DNA of 64,000 bases from Actinomadura macra NBRC 14102 (GTDB lineage: Bacteria > Actinomycetota > Actinomycetes > Streptosporangiales > Streptosporangiaceae): assembly GCF_001552215.1 (NCBI RefSeq), contig NZ_BCQT01000031.1, forward strand, positions 1 to 64,000, in the 5' to 3' direction. The position numbers and the translations under genes are program-made. Of this stretch, positions 1-9,509 are shown one piece after another. How positions within the stretch are numbered: the first letter of the stretch is position 1; every line of letters begins with the position of its first letter. Under the pieces are notes generated by a model that saw only the letters and a program-made list of their open reading frames with translations, made no database searches and had not been told where the DNA came from.

Positions 1-754
1 CGAGGTCGGCGAGCTCGTCCCGGCCGCGCACCGACACCCGCGTCTCCAGCTCGCCCTCGCCGAGGGCGCGGGCCGCCGCGCCGAGACGCCGCACGGGGCG
101 CAGCACGCCGCGGGTCGCCAGCAGCGCCAGGACGAGCGCGGGCACCAGGGCCAGCGCGTTCTCGATCACCAGGACGCGGGTCAGCAACGCCAGGTCGGCG
201 GACTCCCGGCGCAGGCTGGCGGTGACGAACACCGTCGGCGGCGTGGTCCTGGCGACCCAGCCCTCCCCGGTCCGGTAACCGGTGACGTGCGCGCCGACCA
301 GCAGGTACGGGGTGCCGTCGCGGATGATGCGCTGGAAGACCACGCCGGTCTGCGCGCGCCGCGCGAACCCGATGCTCACCGGCACGTCGAGCCGTCCCGG
401 GGCCGGAACGGCCGGCGAGCCGTCCAGCGGCATTGGCACGGCCACCGCCTTGCGGCCCGGGGGCGCGGCGAGGGCGTCCTCCAGTTGCGCGCCGAGCAGA
501 GCGCTGACGTCGGGCGGCAGCTCCGGCGGCACCTGCCGGGCGAGGGTCTGGCGGACGTCGCTGAGCACGGCGTCCTGGGCGCGCTGGAGCGTCGCGCGCC
601 GCAGCAGTACGTAGGCGGCGCCGGAGGCGAACATCGACGCCAGCAGCGCGACCGCGGTGAACGCGGCCGCCAGCCGCACCCGCAGCCCGGTGAACCACCG
701 GCTCCGTACGGCCTCGCCGCGCCACCGCACCCGGCTCCGCAGCCCGCCGCTCAC
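1..754 (-). CDS. Two-component sensor histidine kinase (N-terminal part; rest lies outside the window)
   Basis: About 251 residues are visible, reading from a GTG whose first bases overlap the TGA of the response regulator upstream (GTGA overlap), so the pair is translationally coupled. The protein has an N-terminal membrane helix at about residues 26-51, an extracytoplasmic sensor segment of about 135 residues, a second helix near 190-212 and then a HAMP linker (RPVRRLGAAARALGEGELET). The window ends before the histidine and ATPase domains, so kinase identity rests on the layout and on the partner regulator. The sensor segment gives no hint of the signal. Confidence 0.85.
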   Translation of the reverse strand, partial: MSGGLRSRVRWRGEAVRSRWFTGLRVRLAAAFTAVALLASMFASGAAYVLLRRATLQRAQDAVLSDVRQTLARQVPPELPPDVSALLGAQLEDALAAPPGRKAVAVPMPLDGSPAVPAPGRLDVPVSIGFARRAQTGVVFQRIIRDGTPYLLVGAHVTGYRTGEGWVARTTPPTVFVTASLRRESADLALLTRVLVIENALALVPALVLALLATRGVLRPVRRLGAAARALGEGELETRVSVRGRDELADL

Positions 755-1440
755 GTCGCCGCGAACCGGTAGCCGAAGCCCCGGACGGTCTCGATCAGCC
801 GCGGCTCGGCGGGCTCGTCCTCGATCTTGGCGCGGACGCGCTGGACGCAGGCGTCCACCAGCCGCGAGTCGCCCGGGTAGTCGTGCTCCCAGACCGCCGA
901 GAGCAGGTGCTGGCGGGTGAGCGCCTGTCCGGGGCGCCGGGTCAGCTCCAGCAGCAGCCGCAGCTCGGTCGGGGTAAGGCGGATGTCGGTGCCCGCCTTG
1001 GTCACCTTCAGCGACGTCCGGTCGATGACAAGGTCGCCGTGGCTGGAGCGGTCGAGCCGGGTCTGGTCGGTGCGGCGCAAGACCGCGCGGATCCGGGCGT
1101 CCAGGACACGCGGCTCGACGGGCTTGACGACATAATCGTCCGCGCCGGCTTCCAGGCCGAGTACCACGTCCAGGTCGTCGCCGCGCGCGGTGAGCAGGAT
1201 CACCGGGAGTCCCCCACCACCGCACAGGTCGTCGCGGCGGATGAGGCGGCAGACCTCGATCCCGTCGACGCCCGGCAGCATCACGTCCAGGATCGCGATC
1301 TCGGGGAGCCGGGCCCGCAGCGCCTCCAGCCCGTCCTCGCCGGTGGCACGGGAGGTCACCCGATGCCCCAGGCGGGTGAGCGCGAGCTCCAGTGCCGCCC
1401 GGGCCGAGGGATCGTCCTCGACGAAGAGAATGCTCGCCAT
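751..1440 (-). CDS. OmpR/PhoB-family response regulator
   Basis: 229 residues. The receiver domain has acidic residues at 9-10 (FVEDD), the phospho-acceptor Asp52 (ILDVMLPGVDG) and the conserved Lys in VVKP near residue 108. A C-terminal winged-helix DNA-binding domain follows, ending in the family-typical ETVRGFGYRF. I chose ATG 1440 because MASILFVEDD is the usual receiver start; the upstream in-frame extension is low-complexity and unconserved in look. It is the first gene of an RR-HK pair with the kinase at 754, and it is divergent from the GT-C-like gene, sharing about 100 bp of upstream DNA. Targets cannot be read from the sequence. Confidence 0.93.
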   Translation of the reverse strand: MASILFVEDDPSARAALELALTRLGHRVTSRATGEDGLEALRARLPEIAILDVMLPGVDGIEVCRLIRRDDLCGGGGLPVILLTARGDDLDVVLGLEAGADDYVVKPVEPRVLDARIRAVLRRTDQTRLDRSSHGDLVIDRTSLKVTKAGTDIRLTPTELRLLLELTRRPGQALTRQHLLSAVWEHDYPGDSRLVDACVQRVRAKIEDEPAEPRLIETVRGFGYRFAAT

Positions 1441-1541
1441 CCGGACATTATTGGACACAGGTGGTACCGCTCCCCTCCATGTCACGAGATCCAGACATTT
1501 CCCAGACAAGATCATGACAAGTCGCCGGGACGGTGGAGCGC

Positions 1542-3320
1542 ATGTCGCTCGCGATCGTCCCGCCCCGGCGGTCAGCCCCGCCCGCTCCCCCGCTGCCCGC
1601 GCGCCCGCGGCCGACCGCCCTGCCGTGGCTGCTGGCCGCGGGGGTCCTGGCACAGGCGGCCGTCCGCCTGTGGTTCGCCCGCGCCCGGACGGCGCCCGCC
1701 GCCAACCCCGACGAGACCGGGTACCTCGTCGCCGCCCGCTGGCTGGCCGGCGGGCCTGGCGGCGACCTGTCCGGCAACACCTTCTACCAGGGCGGATACC
1801 CGCTACTGCTCACCCCGGCGTACTGGTTCAGCCATGATCCGGCGACGGTCTACACGACCGTTATGGTGATCAACGCGGTACTCGGCGCGGCACTGTTCCC
1901 GCTGGGGTACGCGGCGGCCCGGCGCTTCGGGCTCGGCCGGCGGCCCGCGCTGCCGCTCGCCTGGGCCACCGCGTTGCTGCCGGCCACCACGTTCTTCGGC
2001 GCGTTCGCGCTCACCGACGCCGTCCTGCCGACGCTCGTCCTGGCGTGGCTGCTGACCCTCGACCGCTTCGTCCGGGACGGGCGGTGCTCCTGGGCCGTGC
2101 TCGCGAGCCTCCTCGCGTCCTACACCTCGGCGGTCCACACCCGGGGAACGGTCGTGCTCGCCGTCCATGTCGCCGCCCTGACCGTGCCGACCGTGATCAC
2201 GTTCTGCCGGGTCCTCCGCCGAAAGGGCGCGCCCGGACCGGGAGCGCTACGGGGGGCCGGGGCGGCAGCGGCCGGAATCGCCACCGCGGGCGCCGGGTAC
2301 GCGGCCGGGGCGGCGCTGAACGCGCGGGTGCGGGCGGAGTTGTACCCGGACGGCGTGCGGGACCTCGCCGGGATCATGGGATCCCGGCTCACCACGACCG
2401 CCGGGCAGCAGTGGGCGCTGTCGGGTGCCGCCGGCCAGTTCTGGTACCTGATCGTCTCCACCTGGGGCCTTGCCGGGGTGGGGCTCGTCGCGGTCGCCGC
2501 GTCCCTGGCGCGCCGCCGGACGCCGACCCCGCAGCGGACCATGGCGGCCGTGCTGCTCGCCGCCACCTGCGGCATCTCCTACGCCTCGTCCGCCGCGCTG
2601 CCCGACGAGCACCGCGTCGGCAACTTCGCCTACGGCCGCTATCTGGCGTGCCTGGCGCTGGTGTACGCGCTCGCCGGGGCCGCGGTGCTGCTGCGGTCCC
2701 GGGCGCGGGAGGCGACCCGGCCGGCGGCGGCGGCCGTGCTGCTGCTCGCCGGTGCCGGGGCGTGGGTCACCGCCTACGCGGGCGACCGCCTGCGCACCCA
2801 TACGTTCATCGCGTTCGACTTCCCCGAGACCACGTTCCTGACCCACGACCGCGGCGCGCTCGACCTGCCCGCCGTCACGCTCACCGTCACCGGGCTGCTC
2901 TGCGGCCTGCTGGTGCTGACCCGGCCGCGCCTACCGCGCGGCGCCGCCGCGACCGCCGTCGCCCTCGCCGGGATCAACGTCGCCGCCCTGACGTTCGCCA
3001 TGGGACCGGCCCCGAAGCGGGTCCGCCCGGCGGCCCCGCTGCCCGGCCCTGCGGCGGGCGGGGTCGTGGTGGACCGGTCGCTGCACTGGGCGGTCAAGAC
3101 CATGCTCCTGCACCCGGTGTGGTGGACCCGGGTCGGCGCCGTCGACATCCGTCAGGGCCGTCCGCCCGCGCCCGGAGTGTGCACGGTCGTGGTGCCCTTT
3201 CCGGATGGGACGTCCCCCGAGGCGTCTTGGCCCGCCCGCCCGGCAGGCTGGATTCCCCACCCGGGACACGCCTGGTCGGTCGGCTGGGTGAGCTGGCACG
3301 ACCCGTCCTGCGACCGCTAG
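1542..3320 (+). CDS. Polytopic membrane protein, GT-C / mannosyltransferase-like
   Basis: 592 residues with about ten or more hydrophobic segments. The first loop after the N-terminal helix carries an Asp-Glu pair (NPDETGYLVAARWLAGG), the position of the catalytic acidic motif in GT-C glycosyltransferases that use polyprenyl-phosphate sugars. This makes a cell-envelope glycosyltransferase likely, but donor and acceptor are unknown. A GTG at 1533 is also in frame. I prefer ATG 1542 because GGTGGAG at 1532-1538 is then a usable ribosome site. The C-terminal roughly 120 residues are extracytoplasmic and unremarkable. It is convergent with the next gene with only 3 bp between stops. Confidence 0.7.
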   Translation: MSLAIVPPRRSAPPAPPLPARPRPTALPWLLAAGVLAQAAVRLWFARARTAPAANPDETGYLVAARWLAGGPGGDLSGNTFYQGGYPLLLTPAYWFSHDPATVYTTVMVINAVLGAALFPLGYAAARRFGLGRRPALPLAWATALLPATTFFGAFALTDAVLPTLVLAWLLTLDRFVRDGRCSWAVLASLLASYTSAVHTRGTVVLAVHVAALTVPTVITFCRVLRRKGAPGPGALRGAGAAAAGIATAGAGYAAGAALNARVRAELYPDGVRDLAGIMGSRLTTTAGQQWALSGAAGQFWYLIVSTWGLAGVGLVAVAASLARRRTPTPQRTMAAVLLAATCGISYASSAALPDEHRVGNFAYGRYLACLALVYALAGAAVLLRSRAREATRPAAAAVLLLAGAGAWVTAYAGDRLRTHTFIAFDFPETTFLTHDRGALDLPAVTLTVTGLLCGLLVLTRPRLPRGAAATAVALAGINVAALTFAMGPAPKRVRPAAPLPGPAAGGVVVDRSLHWAVKTMLLHPVWWTRVGAVDIRQGRPPAPGVCTVVVPFPDGTSPEASWPARPAGWIPHPGHAWSVGWVSWHDPSCDR

Positions 3321-3323
3321 GTC

Positions 3324-4418
3324 TCAAAAGCGCGTGACGAGCGCGATGCGTTCGTGGTCGATCAGGAAGCCGTCGGCCACGAACGTGACGTCGCCGCCGT
3401 ACTCCAGTGCGGTTTCGATGACGTCGTCGACGGCGTCGTCCACGACGTCGGCGCCGTGGAGCACGCCCGGCATCCCCTCGACGGGCACGAGTTCGCCTTG
3501 GGTCTTCACCGCGGGCGCGTAGTATCCGCGCTCCACGACGAGGTGTTCGCCGCGCCCCTCCGCCACCAGCCGCGCGACCTCGCACAGCCCGCCGCCGTAG
3601 CGCTGGAGACTGCGGGCCGCCTCCAGCTCCGCGAGCACGCCGACCTCGCGCAGGTCCTCGTAGGCCGCCAACGCGGGACGGGCCGCCTCGACGAGCGTGC
3701 CGGCAGAGGCGCCCTCGTAGCTGCCGTCTACCCGGCCCGCGACGGCGATGTGCTGTCCGGCCGCCTCGTCGAAGAACGCCTGGTGCCGGGTGACCCCCGC
3801 GACGATCAGGGGCCTGCGGTCGCGGGCGAGGACATGGTCGAGGGCGGCGGAGACCTCGCGCATCATCCGGCGGTGGCGCTCATCGCCGTTCTGGCCGCCG
3901 TGCCGTGAGTGCCGTCCCGAGCCCTCGTCCGCGGGCGGGGCGTAGTCGACGGGGAAGCCGTCGCGGGTGTGCTCGGTCAGTTCGGCGCCCTGCCCGTCCC
4001 AGAGCCGTGACCGCTGGTCCGACAGCGACAGCAGCCAGTAGCGCGGGAGGCGCGTGTAGGCGGCGACGAGGTCGCGGGTCGCGAACCCGGTGTCGACGAT
4101 CACCCGTTCGTCCACGTGCTGGCCGATCGCATACGCGTGGTGCTCACCGCCGGGTGCGGCGAACAGGACCAGGCCGTCCGCCGCGTGACGCGAGTCGTTC
4201 TCCTGGACGGCCTGCTCCAGGCCGTGCATGACCTCCTCGGCGGTGTCCGGCGCGACCCGGACGTCCTCGTGCAGGCGGCGCCGTGCCTCGGCGAGGAGGT
4301 TGCGGAGCCGGATCGGGTCCTGGCGGTTGCCCGGGGCGGTGCGGTGGGTCGGCATCAGCACCGAGACCGCCGGGTAGGTCCGCGGCTTGCGCAGTTCGGA
4401 CAGGGTGGCAGAGTCCAT
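3324..4418 (-). CDS. baeRF-family (bacterial archaeo-eukaryotic release-factor-like) protein
   Basis: 364 residues, soluble, with no signal peptide. The N-terminus (SVLMPTHRTAPGNRQDPIRL), the central DRRPLIVAGVTRHQAFF stretch and the C-terminal VTFVADGFLIDHERIALVTRF match my knowledge of the baeRF family 3 proteins related to eRF1/Pelota. These are thought to act on ribosomes or in translation stress, but the biochemistry is poorly settled. The gene is monocistronic; the 69 bp upstream contain the small palindrome ACCATTGGT, which could be a regulator site. Family assignment is by recall of motif order, not alignment. Confidence 0.7.
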   Translation of the reverse strand: MDSATLSELRKPRTYPAVSVLMPTHRTAPGNRQDPIRLRNLLAEARRRLHEDVRVAPDTAEEVMHGLEQAVQENDSRHAADGLVLFAAPGGEHHAYAIGQHVDERVIVDTGFATRDLVAAYTRLPRYWLLSLSDQRSRLWDGQGAELTEHTRDGFPVDYAPPADEGSGRHSRHGGQNGDERHRRMMREVSAALDHVLARDRRPLIVAGVTRHQAFFDEAAGQHIAVAGRVDGSYEGASAGTLVEAARPALAAYEDLREVGVLAELEAARSLQRYGGGLCEVARLVAEGRGEHLVVERGYYAPAVKTQGELVPVEGMPGVLHGADVVDDAVDDVIETALEYGGDVTFVADGFLIDHERIALVTRF

Positions 4419-4487
4419 ATCCCATTTCTACCGAACCATTGGTAAATGAGGTGCAAGCGCCGGTTGAGTTCTGGACCGTCCGATATA

Positions 4488-5426
4488 TCAGCGCAGCCGG
4501 GAGATGATCGGGCCGAGCAGGTCCATGAACGGGGAGTGCACGGTGACATAGGTGAACCCGAACCGGTCGCGCCGCTCCTGGAGCTGCTCGGCGATCTGCG
4601 CCTGGGTGCCGATCAGCACGAACGGGGTGTTCAGGATCTCCTCGACGGTCAGATCCCGCAGCTGGGTCGTGTGGAGACGCTCGGCCTCGGCGCGACGGTC
4701 GGGGGTTACCGCCACATGCTGGACGAGGACGTTCCACTCGATGCCGTCGACCCGGGCCCCGGCATGCTCCCGGACGAACAGGACCCGCTCGGCGGCCTGC
4801 TCCGCCGTCCCCAGCCGGAACGTCCCGGGCGGCGCCCCCTTCACCTGGTAGGCGCCCGCGATCCCGACGATGTCGGCGTGCGCGGCGGCGGTCCGCAGCA
4901 CCGTGTCGCCGGTGCCGCCGACGAGCAGCGGCGGCCCCGCCCCGTCGAACCCGGTCCGCTGGACCGGGGTGAGCGCGGCCAGACCGAAGTGCTCATCCAG
5001 CGCCTTGCGCTGCTCGTAGCCGCCGGCACGGAATAACCGCCCCAGCTCCTCGACCGTTTCGGCCAGCCGGGAGGCGCGCGCACCGAACGGCTCCCACTTG
5101 ATCCCGGCCGCGTCGAACTCCCACTTCATGTGCCCGGCGCCGAGCCCGAGCTCCAGCCGTCCGCAGGTGAGGCGGTCGGCGGTGGCGACCTCGCGGGCCA
5201 GCAGGTGCGGGTTCCAGAAGGGAACGTTCAAGACGAGCGTGCCGACGCGCAGCCGGCCGGTCGCCTCCGCGGCGGCGACCATGGTCGGGAACGGCGCCGG
5301 GGAGCCCAGATGGTCCGGGACGAGGGCGACGTCGTACCCGTACCCCTCCGCCCGGCGGCACCGTCCGGCGAGGTCCGCACGGGAGCCGACGTCGAAGAGG
5401 TTGAATCCGAAACGGAAGTCCCTCAT
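4488..5426 (-). CDS. LLM-class F420-dependent oxidoreductase
   Basis: 312 residues of luciferase-like TIM-barrel type. The N-terminal RFGFNLFDV, then VPDHLGSPAPFPTMVAAAEAT, VGTLVLNVPFWNPHLLAREV and GRLELGLGAGHMKWEFDAAG are typical of the actinobacterial F420-using subfamily (TIGR03621-like). The last implies reduced-F420 or FMN chemistry on an unknown substrate. ATG 5426 has AGGA about 7 bases upstream; a GTG at 5441 is possible. It lies 18 bp after the NarL-type regulator gene on the same strand, so it probably shares that two-component operon. Confidence 0.85.
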   Translation of the reverse strand: MRDFRFGFNLFDVGSRADLAGRCRRAEGYGYDVALVPDHLGSPAPFPTMVAAAEATGRLRVGTLVLNVPFWNPHLLAREVATADRLTCGRLELGLGAGHMKWEFDAAGIKWEPFGARASRLAETVEELGRLFRAGGYEQRKALDEHFGLAALTPVQRTGFDGAGPPLLVGGTGDTVLRTAAAHADIVGIAGAYQVKGAPPGTFRLGTAEQAAERVLFVREHAGARVDGIEWNVLVQHVAVTPDRRAEAERLHTTQLRDLTVEEILNTPFVLIGTQAQIAEQLQERRDRFGFTYVTVHSPFMDLLGPIISRLR

Positions 5427-5444
5427 GGCATCATCCTGCACCGT

Positions 5445-6101
5445 TCAGCCCGGGGTGATAAACCCCGTCTCGTAGGCGAGGATGACCGCCTGTGTGCGGT
5501 CGCGTGCCTGGAGCTTGCCGAGGATGTTGCCGACGTGCGTCTTCACCGTCTGCGGGCTGACGAACAGCTCCCCGGCGATCTCCGCGTTGGAGTGGCCCTT
5601 GGCCATCAGCCCCAGCACGTCCGCCTCCCGCTCGGTCAGCTGCCCGTGCCAGCGGACGGCGCGCTCGACGCCCGCGGCGGGCCCGTGTGAGGCCGCCAGC
5701 GCCCGGATCGCGGCCGGGAACAGCAGGCTGTCGCCGTGCGCGACCATCCGGATCGCCTGGAGGATCTCCTCCGGCCGCGTCCGCTTGAGCAGGAAGCCGT
5801 TCGCGCCCGCCTTGAGCGCGTCGTAGACGTACTCGTCGTTCTCGAAAGTGGTGACGACGATGATCCGCGGCGGCTCCGGGACGGTCTCCAGGATGCGCCG
5901 GGTGGCCTGGATGCCGTCCAGCCTCGGCATCCGCACGTCCATCAGGACGACGTCGGGGCGCAGCCGGGCCACCTCGCCCGCCACCCCGGTGCCGTCCTCG
6001 GCCTCGCCGACCACGGTGAGATCGTCCTCGGCGTTGATGATGGCGGCGAGACCCGCGCGGATCAGCCGTTCGTCGTCGACCAGCAGCACCGTGACCGTCA
6101 T
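5445..6101 (-). CDS. NarL/LuxR-family response regulator
   Basis: 218 residues. The receiver domain has Asp9-Asp10, phospho-acceptor Asp55 (VVLMDVRMPRLDGI) and the conserved Lys in FLLKRT. The C-terminal LuxR-type helix-turn-helix reads LTEREADVLGLMAKGHSNAE followed by LFVSPQTVKTHV. The start ATG 6101 overlaps the stop of the upstream kinase gene by 4 bases (ATGA), so the two are co-translated. An in-frame extension upstream of this ATG lies inside the kinase gene and is not coding in this frame. Confidence 0.95.
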   Translation of the reverse strand: MTVTVLLVDDERLIRAGLAAIINAEDDLTVVGEAEDGTGVAGEVARLRPDVVLMDVRMPRLDGIQATRRILETVPEPPRIIVVTTFENDEYVYDALKAGANGFLLKRTRPEEILQAIRMVAHGDSLLFPAAIRALAASHGPAAGVERAVRWHGQLTEREADVLGLMAKGHSNAEIAGELFVSPQTVKTHVGNILGKLQARDRTQAVILAYETGFITPG

Positions 6102-7336
6102 GCTCCGGACCTTAGCGGGAGCGAGACGCGGACCCGCCAGCAGTCGGCGTCCCCGTCCGGGCCCGCGGCCAGATCGCCGCGCAGCACGGTGACGCGCTCG
6201 CGGATGCCGTCCAGCCCGCGCCCGCCGCCGTGTCCCCTCCCCTCCCCGTCCGGCGCGCCCAGCGGGTTGCTGATCTCCATCTCCAGCCGCTCCCCCACGA
6301 CGGCCAGGCGCAGCCGCACCGGGACCTTGCCCGCGTGCCGCAGCGCGTTCGTCAGCCCCTCCTGGACGATCCGGTACGCCTCCCGGGACACCGCGGCGGG
6401 CACGTGCCCGACCTCCGGCGCCACGTCCGAGTCGAGCTTCACCCCGGCGATGCGGGTCTGCTCCAGCAGCCGGCCGAGGTCGGCGAGCGTCGGCTGCGGA
6501 GCCGTGCGGGACGGGTCCTCCCGCAGCAGCCCGAGGACGTGGTCGAGGTCCTCCAGCGCCGCGCGGGCCGACTCCTCGATCGCGCTGAGCGCCTCCCGGG
6601 CGAAGGCCGGATCGCTGTCGAGCACCCGGCCGGCCGCGCCGGCCTGGAGCGTCACCACGCTGAGCGCGTGCCCTACCGAGTCGTGCAGCTCGCGGGCGAG
6701 CCGGTTCCGCTCGGCGAGCTTGACGGCTCGCGCCTGTACGTCGGCCAGTCTCTCGGCGGCCGACGGCCCGAGGAACCAGGGCGCCAGCCGCGCCAGCAGG
6801 CCGCCCGCCAGCACGATCACCGCGAGCAGCGCGGCCAGCGACGCCAGTCCCGCGATCGGCATCGTCCACAGCGGCCAGGTGTCCCGCATCCCCCAGCTCT
6901 CAAGGAACTGCGCGTCCCAGCCCACCAGGGGGCCGACGACCAGGACGAACGCGAACGGCGGCACCGTCAGGCTGAGCCCGCTGATCACCACGCCCGCGAA
7001 CAGGTGCAGCCCGAACCAGGCGCCGGTGCGCACGCGGCTCTCCCACGACCGCGCCGAGCCGGGGACGAGTGCCGCCGCGGGCCCCGCCAGCAGCTCTCTG
7101 GCCAGCGAGGCCTCCAGCAGCCGCACGGTCGGGACGAGCCCGGTGACGAACGTGGCCGCGCCCGGCAGTACCAGCAGGATCAGCAAGATCTTGACGACCT
7201 GGGTGCCGATCGTGAGGACGGGAGTGAGGCTGATCGCGAGGAACCAGTACGGCATGAGCAGCGCACCGCCCACGACCAGATGGGACCACCGCCGCCAGGT
7301 CGTCCGCTCGATCAGCGGCCGCAGTAGACGGATCAC
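6098..7336 (-). CDS. DesK/NarX-type (HisKA_3) sensor histidine kinase
   Basis: 412 residues. Five to six membrane helices occupy residues about 20-185, with little extracytoplasmic sequence, suggesting sensing within the membrane. The dimerisation/phospho-acceptor motif is ERNRLARELHDSVGHALS with His218. The ATPase domain has EGLTNALRHAG (N box) and GGGRGLDGIRERV (G box), and is compact as usual for HPK7 kinases. It pairs with the NarL-type regulator by a 4-base overlap, and the LLM oxidoreductase follows. No signal can be deduced. Confidence 0.93.
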   Translation of the reverse strand: MIRLLRPLIERTTWRRWSHLVVGGALLMPYWFLAISLTPVLTIGTQVVKILLILLVLPGAATFVTGLVPTVRLLEASLARELLAGPAAALVPGSARSWESRVRTGAWFGLHLFAGVVISGLSLTVPPFAFVLVVGPLVGWDAQFLESWGMRDTWPLWTMPIAGLASLAALLAVIVLAGGLLARLAPWFLGPSAAERLADVQARAVKLAERNRLARELHDSVGHALSVVTLQAGAAGRVLDSDPAFAREALSAIEESARAALEDLDHVLGLLREDPSRTAPQPTLADLGRLLEQTRIAGVKLDSDVAPEVGHVPAAVSREAYRIVQEGLTNALRHAGKVPVRLRLAVVGERLEMEISNPLGAPDGEGRGHGGGRGLDGIRERVTVLRGDLAAGPDGDADCWRVRVSLPLRSGA

Positions 7337-7406
7337 GTCCCCGATTTTCGCAGATCAGCGCCTCGCGCCATTCCCCCGTGCGAGGGAGATGGGCTGGTTC
7401 ACCCGC

Positions 7407-9482
7407 TCAGGACTTGGCCTTCCCGCCGTCCTCGTCCTTGGCCAGCCGGTCCCGCTCGGCGAGCTTGGCCAGCCGTGCGTTGTAGACGGCCAGCTCGTCG
7501 TCCTCGGGGTCCCCGCCGCCCTTCTCCGCACGGTCGGCCTTGCGGTCCATGCGCCGGGCCTGCCGCTGGTCGTCGAAGTACCACTGGAACGCCAGGAAGA
7601 GCAGGACGATGAACGTGGGGATCTCGCCGAAGCCCCACGCGATGGCGCCGCCGGTGTGCTGGTCCCGCAGTGCCGTGGTGCCCCACGGCGGGTCGACGGC
7701 CGTGTACCAGCCGCGCGCCAGCGGCTGGCTGAGGTTCATGAGCGCGATGCCGAAGAACGCGTGGAACGGCATCGTCACGAACAGCAGCAACAGGCGTCCC
7801 GGGTAGGGCAGCTTCCGCGGCGCCGGGTCGACGCCGAGCAGCACCCAGAAGAACAGCGATCCCGCGAGCAGGAAGTGCAGCGTCATCGCGATGTGCCCGA
7901 GATGGTTGCGCATCGCGGACTCGAACAGCGAGGTGAAGTACAGCGTGAACGTGCTGGCCACGAAGATGATCGTCGCGACCGCGGGATGCGCGACGAGCGC
8001 GGTGAAGCGGCTGTGCAGCGCCGCCGTCAGCCACTCGCGCGGGCCTCGGTCGCCGCGGACCGCGGCGGGTTTCAAAGCCCGCAGCGCGAGGGTGACCGGC
8101 GCGCCGACGACCAGGAAGATCGGCGTCAGCATGTTCAGCACCATGTGCTGGGCCATGTGGACGCTGAACAGGATCGGCGCGTACTTGGCGATGCCGGTCT
8201 CGGTGACGGCCACGATGGTGATCAGGCCGACGAACCAGGAGACGGTGCGTCCCAGCGGCCAGGAGTCCCCGCGGCGCCGCAGCCGGACGACCCCCGCGAG
8301 GTAGATCCCGCCGAGGACGGCGACCAGCACCGCGAAGAAGAAGTCGAACTGCCAGAGCGTCGCCAGCCGCGCCGGTGTGAGCGCGGGCGGCATGTCGTAC
8401 CCGATCAGCGCCTTGACGGGCGTCTCCTCGCCGGCGGGCGCGGGCGGCGCGGTGCGGGCCAGCGCGACGGCGAGGCCCATCGTGGCGCCCATCACCGCCA
8501 CCTCGACGCTCGCCAGCCGGGTGAACGCCCACGGCCGGCGGTCGGCCAGGGCGGGGAGCGTCCGGCTCCGGTGCCACCAGCCGAACCAGCCCAGCGCGGT
8601 GAACAGGACGATCTTGCCGAGTGCGAGCCGCCCGTAGTCGGTGTTCAGCAGCTCGGCCGGGTCCGGCAGCCGGGAGATGACGTTCACCATGCCGCTGACG
8701 CCGACGGTGACGTAGCACCACAGCGCCATGCGGCTGAACCGCTCCGCCATCACGGGCAGCTTGTCGCGGCCGAGCAGCGCATGCGTGCCGACCAGCGCGA
8801 GGCCGCCGACCCAGGGGGCGATGGCGGCGACGTGCAGCGCCACCCCGGTCACGGCGACGGAGTGGTTCGCGGCGGACGCCGAGTGCCCGGTCAGCGGCGG
8901 CGGCAGCAGCGCCACCCCCGCCATCGCCAGCAGCCCGAACGCGGCGGCGGGCGTCACGGTGGTACGGGCCAGCAGCGCGACGACCACGGCGAGCAGCACC
9001 ACCAGCATCAGCGCGGTGCCCTGCGGCAGCGACCCGACGTAGCTGCTCAGCTCGCTGCCGGTGAGGACCTCGCCGACCGGCTGGCCGAGCACGTCCGCGA
9101 CGGTGAACACCAGCGTGGCGGCCGCCGCGGCGGCCCAGACGGAGGCGAGCCAGGACGCGGCGCGCAGGTAACCGATCGCGTCCGCCGACAGCGCGCCCGC
9201 GCCCTGCCGCCCGCCGCGCCCGCCCTCCAGCGGGAGCAGCGCGGCGGCGGCCAGGAGGGCACCGACGGTCAGCGCGGCCCCGAGGTCCATCGCCATCCGG
9301 GAGGCGGGCAGCCCCCACCGGGTGACGACGCCCGCGTCGCCGAGCCCGGGGATGACCTTCTCGGTGACCGACCCGCCGAGGACGAGTCCCGCCACCAGGA
9401 GGGCGAGGGCCGCGACCACCGCGATCACGGCGGCCCAGGCGACGCCCAGGCCCCCGCTCCTACTCACCGCTGTCTTGCTCAT
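7407..9482 (-). CDS. CopD-CtaG fusion: copper import/cytochrome c oxidase assembly membrane protein
   Basis: 691 residues with about 14 membrane helices. The middle part (about 200-330; SVAVTGVALHVAAIAPWVGG) is a CopD domain. The second half (about 370-630) is a CtaG/caa3-assembly domain with the His-rich helix motif FSVHMAQHMVLNML and FHAFFGIALMNLSQPLA. The tail is cytoplasmic and highly charged. Actinobacteria commonly carry this fusion, thought to bring copper across the membrane for CuA/CuB-site assembly. The CopC gene lies directly upstream on the same strand with a 27-bp gap, so the two form a copper-handling operon. Confidence 0.92.
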   Translation of the reverse strand: MSKTAVSRSGGLGVAWAAVIAVVAALALLVAGLVLGGSVTEKVIPGLGDAGVVTRWGLPASRMAMDLGAALTVGALLAAAALLPLEGGRGGRQGAGALSADAIGYLRAASWLASVWAAAAAATLVFTVADVLGQPVGEVLTGSELSSYVGSLPQGTALMLVVLLAVVVALLARTTVTPAAAFGLLAMAGVALLPPPLTGHSASAANHSVAVTGVALHVAAIAPWVGGLALVGTHALLGRDKLPVMAERFSRMALWCYVTVGVSGMVNVISRLPDPAELLNTDYGRLALGKIVLFTALGWFGWWHRSRTLPALADRRPWAFTRLASVEVAVMGATMGLAVALARTAPPAPAGEETPVKALIGYDMPPALTPARLATLWQFDFFFAVLVAVLGGIYLAGVVRLRRRGDSWPLGRTVSWFVGLITIVAVTETGIAKYAPILFSVHMAQHMVLNMLTPIFLVVGAPVTLALRALKPAAVRGDRGPREWLTAALHSRFTALVAHPAVATIIFVASTFTLYFTSLFESAMRNHLGHIAMTLHFLLAGSLFFWVLLGVDPAPRKLPYPGRLLLLFVTMPFHAFFGIALMNLSQPLARGWYTAVDPPWGTTALRDQHTGGAIAWGFGEIPTFIVLLFLAFQWYFDDQRQARRMDRKADRAEKGGGDPEDDELAVYNARLAKLAERDRLAKDEDGGKAKS

Positions 9483-9509
9483 GCACCGCTGCCTTCTCTC
9501 ACCGCCGCC